DNA of 64,000 nucleotides. Source: Tepidaquicella sp964564635. Its GTDB lineage: Bacteria; Bacteroidota; Ignavibacteria; Tepidaquicellales; Tepidaquicellaceae. The notes under the pieces were generated by a model, which did not search any database, was not told the origin of the DNA, and saw only the letters and a list, made by a program, of their open reading frames with translations. A program made the position numbers and the translations under genes. This document shows positions 61,327 through 64,000 of the stretch, in pieces. The DNA is taken from NCBI GenBank assembly GCA_964564635.1, contig CAZMAR010000002.1, positions 663,480-727,479 on the forward strand, in the 5' to 3' direction. The number at the start of each line of letters is the position of its first letter. The first letter of the stretch is position 1.

Positions 61327-64000
61327 GTGAAGAAAACTGTCAAGCATTATCAAACTATATTAGAGCATCTTATAAGTGGGATTTCTTTGCATCAAATAAT
61401 ACGGGATGAGAAAAATAATTTTATTGATTTTATTTTTCTTGATGTAAACAAGGCATTTGAGGAAATTACAGGGTTGAAAAGAGAAAATATAATAGGGAAA
61501 AAAGCGTCTGAAATTTTACCTTATATAAGAAAGAGAAAATTTGACTGGTTTCAGTTATATAATGAGATTGATGTCAATAATGGTAGAAAAAATTTTGAAT
61601 ATTATTCAGTTTCAGTTAATAAATGGTATAAAGTAAATGTTTTCAGTTTAGAAAAGAATTATTTTGTAACAGAATTTCATGATATTACTGAATTAAAGAG
61701 GGCAGAGGATAAAATAAAAGAAAGAGAATTGAATTTTAGGGAATTTTTCGAAAGTCCAGGTATATTAAGAGCGATATGCAAAGTAATAGGAGATGAGATT
61801 GTTTTCTTTATGGTAAATAAGGAATTAGCAAGATTTTTTAATCGTTCTCATGAAGAATTTGAAGGAAAGAGTTTCAAGGATTTAGGAATTTCTGACTATA
61901 TTAAAGAAATATGGTTGGAAAATTTCAGAAAGAGCAAGGAAACTGGAGAACCGGTTACTTTCGAATATTTAAATTCTGCTAATAGATGGCGTTTTGCAAT
62001 ATCACATTATATCGGAACTGACGAAGAGGGATATTCAAAATTTTCATTAGCCTTACAGGATATAACTGATCGTAAAATTAATGAGCAGGAGCTCAAATTG
62101 AGTGAAGAGAAATTTTCCAAAGCATTTTCGTCATCCCCATATGCTATTTGTTTTACAAAGTTTAAGGACTGTACAATAATTGATGTAAATGAAGGTTTTC
62201 TTAAAATTACTGGTTACCAATATGATGAATTGGTTGGTAAGACAACAGTTGAAAGAAAATTATGGGTAAATCTACAAGATAGAGAGGAGCTTTTAAATGA
62301 ATTAGTATCTAAGGGTAAAGTGCTTCAGAAAGAATATAAATTCAGGATAAAATCAGGAAAAATAATTACTGGACTGACCTCGGCTGAACTTATTGATATT
62401 AATAATGAAAAATGCATTTTGACGAGTGTATTGGATATAACTGAAAGAAAAATCTCGGAAATTGCATTAAAGCAGAGTGAGGAAAGATTTCGGAAAATAT
62501 TTGAAGAAGCACCAATTGCTATGGTTATTTTTGATAAAAATTATAACATTATCAGGGTAAATAATGCTTTTTGTTATTTGGTTGGATGCAAAGATGATAG
62601 GATATTTAAATCATTATATAAGAACTTTATTCATAATGAATATTTTGTACAAGATGAGGAAAATTATGCAAAACTTCTGAATGGAGAAATTCCTGTATAT
62701 AAAGCAGTAAAAAAATTTTTAAGAAGTAATGGAGATGTTTTCTGGGGTTCAGCAACTACGAGTGCTTTATATGATTCAGAAGGTAATATAACTTATTTAA
62801 TTGAAATGGTAGAAGATGTTACTGATAAAAAATTAACGGAACAGAATTTAATACTTGCAAAGGAACGAGCAGAAGAGATGAACAGAATAAAATCTAATTT
62901 TCTTGCACAGATGAGCCATGAATTGAGAACACCAATGGTAGGAATAATAGGATTTTCGGATTTACTAAAAGAGAATTTGAAAGAGAAAAGATTATGTGAA
63001 TTTGCAGAGAAAATCAGCAAAAGTTCAAAAAGATTGCTTGATACTTTAAATCAGTTACTTGATATTTCTATAATAGAAGCAAGAAAACTTAAAATTAAGT
63101 TTTCTACATTTAATATCGTGAAGGAAATAGAAGATGTTATCAACTTCTTCCAGAGTTCCGCCAGCGAAAAAAATATAAAATTAAAATTTCAATCGGAGTT
63201 TGACAATTTAAATGTTTACTCTGATGTAGCAATAGTGAGACAAATTCTGAATAACTTAATAAATAATTCTATAAAATATACAAATGAGGGGTATATAAAT
63301 GTTTCTTTAAATTTAGAGACAAAGAACGATAAAAGATATTTATGTATTACAGTTGAAGACACAGGAATTGGAATACCTAAAGAGAAACAAGAAATTATAT
63401 GGGATGCTTTCAGGCAGGTGAGCGAAGGGCACGGCAGGACTTTTGAAGGGGTTGGATTGGGCTTAACAATTACAAAAAATTTAGTTAATGCACTTGATGG
63501 ATTAGTTTATCTTAAGGAAAGTCTTGTGGGTAAAGGTTCGAAGTTTGTTGTGTTGCTGCCATATTTTGAAAAAAGTATATACAGAACAGATTATATAAAT
63601 GATGATTATAAGGAGGGAAAAAAAGATTTGAAAGTGCAATTACCACTTATAGAAGCTTTATATGTGGAGGATGACAGGGAAGCAATTTATATTGTAGAGT
63701 CATTTCTGAAAGATATTTGTAAAGTTGACTTTGCAATGAATGCAGTTGATGGTATAAATCAAGCAAAAATTAAAAAATATGATTTAATACTTATGGATAT
63801 AAATTTTAGAACAGGTATGGATGGTTTGCAGGCAGTGGAGGAGATAAGAAAAATCCCATGGTATGAAAATGTTCCTATTGTTGCGGTAACCGCTTTTGCA
63901 ATGGAAAAAGACAAGAAAGAGTTTTTAGAAAGAGGATGCACTCATTATATAGCAAAACCTTTTGGAAGAGATGAGTTTGTAGCTTTTATAAAACAAATAA
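61327..64000 (+). CDS. Hybrid sensor histidine kinase with four PAS domains (3' truncated by window)
   Basis: 891 residues visible; the frame is open to the last base. Start taken as GTG 61327; a TTG at 61294 is possible. Four PAS/PAC units (~8-125, 135-250, 258-375, 385-505), each ending near 'DITELKRAE', 'DITDRKINE', 'DITERKISE' or 'DVTDKKLTE'. HisKA follows with His531 in 'AQMSHELRTPMVGIIGFS', then HATPase_c: N box 'NNLINNSIKYT', 'VEDTGIGIPKEKQ' and 'GVGLGLTITKNLV'. A receiver domain begins ~775 with acidic 'EDD' (781-783), phospho-acceptor Asp824 ('ILMDINF'), Thr855 and Lys877. No membrane helix, so it is a soluble sensor; the signal and output are unknown. Confidence 0.92.
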   Translation, partial: MKKTVKHYQTILEHLISGISLHQIIRDEKNNFIDFIFLDVNKAFEEITGLKRENIIGKKASEILPYIRKRKFDWFQLYNEIDVNNGRKNFEYYSVSVNKWYKVNVFSLEKNYFVTEFHDITELKRAEDKIKERELNFREFFESPGILRAICKVIGDEIVFFMVNKELARFFNRSHEEFEGKSFKDLGISDYIKEIWLENFRKSKETGEPVTFEYLNSANRWRFAISHYIGTDEEGYSKFSLALQDITDRKINEQELKLSEEKFSKAFSSSPYAICFTKFKDCTIIDVNEGFLKITGYQYDELVGKTTVERKLWVNLQDREELLNELVSKGKVLQKEYKFRIKSGKIITGLTSAELIDINNEKCILTSVLDITERKISEIALKQSEERFRKIFEEAPIAMVIFDKNYNIIRVNNAFCYLVGCKDDRIFKSLYKNFIHNEYFVQDEENYAKLLNGEIPVYKAVKKFLRSNGDVFWGSATTSALYDSEGNITYLIEMVEDVTDKKLTEQNLILAKERAEEMNRIKSNFLAQMSHELRTPMVGIIGFSDLLKENLKEKRLCEFAEKISKSSKRLLDTLNQLLDISIIEARKLKIKFSTFNIVKEIEDVINFFQSSASEKNIKLKFQSEFDNLNVYSDVAIVRQILNNLINNSIKYTNEGYINVSLNLETKNDKRYLCITVEDTGIGIPKEKQEIIWDAFRQVSEGHGRTFEGVGLGLTITKNLVNALDGLVYLKESLVGKGSKFVVLLPYFEKSIYRTDYINDDYKEGKKDLKVQLPLIEALYVEDDREAIYIVESFLKDICKVDFAMNAVDGINQAKIKKYDLILMDINFRTGMDGLQAVEEIRKIPWYENVPIVAVTAFAMEKDKKEFLERGCTHYIAKPFGRDEFVAFIKQI

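Overview
This is AT-rich chromosomal DNA from a bacterium that looks like a member of Ignavibacteria/Ignavibacteriales (Bacteroidota-Chlorobi group). The reasons are indirect. Four large secreted proteins end in the type IX secretion (T9SS) type-A sorting domain with the 'SQNYPNPFN' signature. The primary sigma factor is the short, Bacteroidota-like RpoD. There are lamin-tail, CRTAC/ASPIC-UnbV and other surface proteins typical of that group. A run of exactly 100 N at 55310-55409 shows this is a draft or metagenomic scaffold. No phage, insertion sequence, CRISPR array or resistance island was seen. The window is mostly core genome plus a few accessory islands.

Layout. 0.3-5.2 kb: two minus-strand T9SS cargo proteins, tRNA-Glu(UUC) and a small lipoprotein. 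5.2-13.8 kb: a peptide-utilisation island made of an MFSD1-like MFS carrier and an ACE-like M2 metallopeptidase lipoprotein (minus), divergent from POT and OPT peptide transporters and peptidase T (plus). 13.8-15.5 kb: a secreted beta-propeller/transglutaminase protein. 15.6-22.0 kb: a compact plus-strand run with cysteine desulfurase, A-type Fe-S carrier, a Tat-type superoxide dismutase that may have two starts, two lipoproteins, a [2Fe-2S] ferredoxin, a heptosyltransferase-like GT9, a DUF3108 protein and QueE. 22.0-29.8 kb (minus): the likely operon scpA-scpB-rluB-lysS-cysK-PAP2, then a membrane protein and enolase. 29.9-32.8 kb (plus): c-di-AMP cyclase, Pcm, a YigZ-type protein and a lipoprotein. 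33.0-39.2 kb (plus): glutamate dehydrogenase, its terminator, and a translationally coupled pair of large PEP/pyruvate-binding (ATP-grasp) proteins; the second also has a GAF-like sensor and a C-terminal nucleotidyltransferase domain. 40.6-48.1 kb (plus): rpsL-rpsG-fusA-[small ORF/RNA]-tRNA-Ile-tuf-rpsJ-rplC-rplD-rplW, after which the S10 operon stops and rpoD follows. 48.1-54.8 kb (minus): CRTAC-type T9SS protein, outer-membrane barrel, TMTC-like membrane/TPR protein and a lamin-tail protein. 54.8-57.0 kb: non-coding, with REP-like palindromes, a degenerate 46-bp minisatellite, the N gap and a second repeat. 57.0-64.0 kb (plus): RmuC, a beta-helix T9SS protein, an NlpC/P60 hydrolase and a hybrid sensor kinase cut by the window end.

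The observations I rate highest are: (1) a tRNA-Ile gene with a UAU anticodon between fusA and tuf, where bacteria normally read AUA with lysidine-modified CAU; (2) the coupled PEP-binding pair with a sensor-ATP-grasp-nucleotidyltransferase fusion, the best candidate for an undescribed signalling or modification system; (3) a 35-codon ORF with unusually GC-rich codons overlapping a predicted RNA fold just before that tRNA; (4) a superoxide dismutase gene built to give exported and cytosolic forms; and (5) the REP/minisatellite region, whose scaffold gap is flanked by an identical 55-bp overlap.
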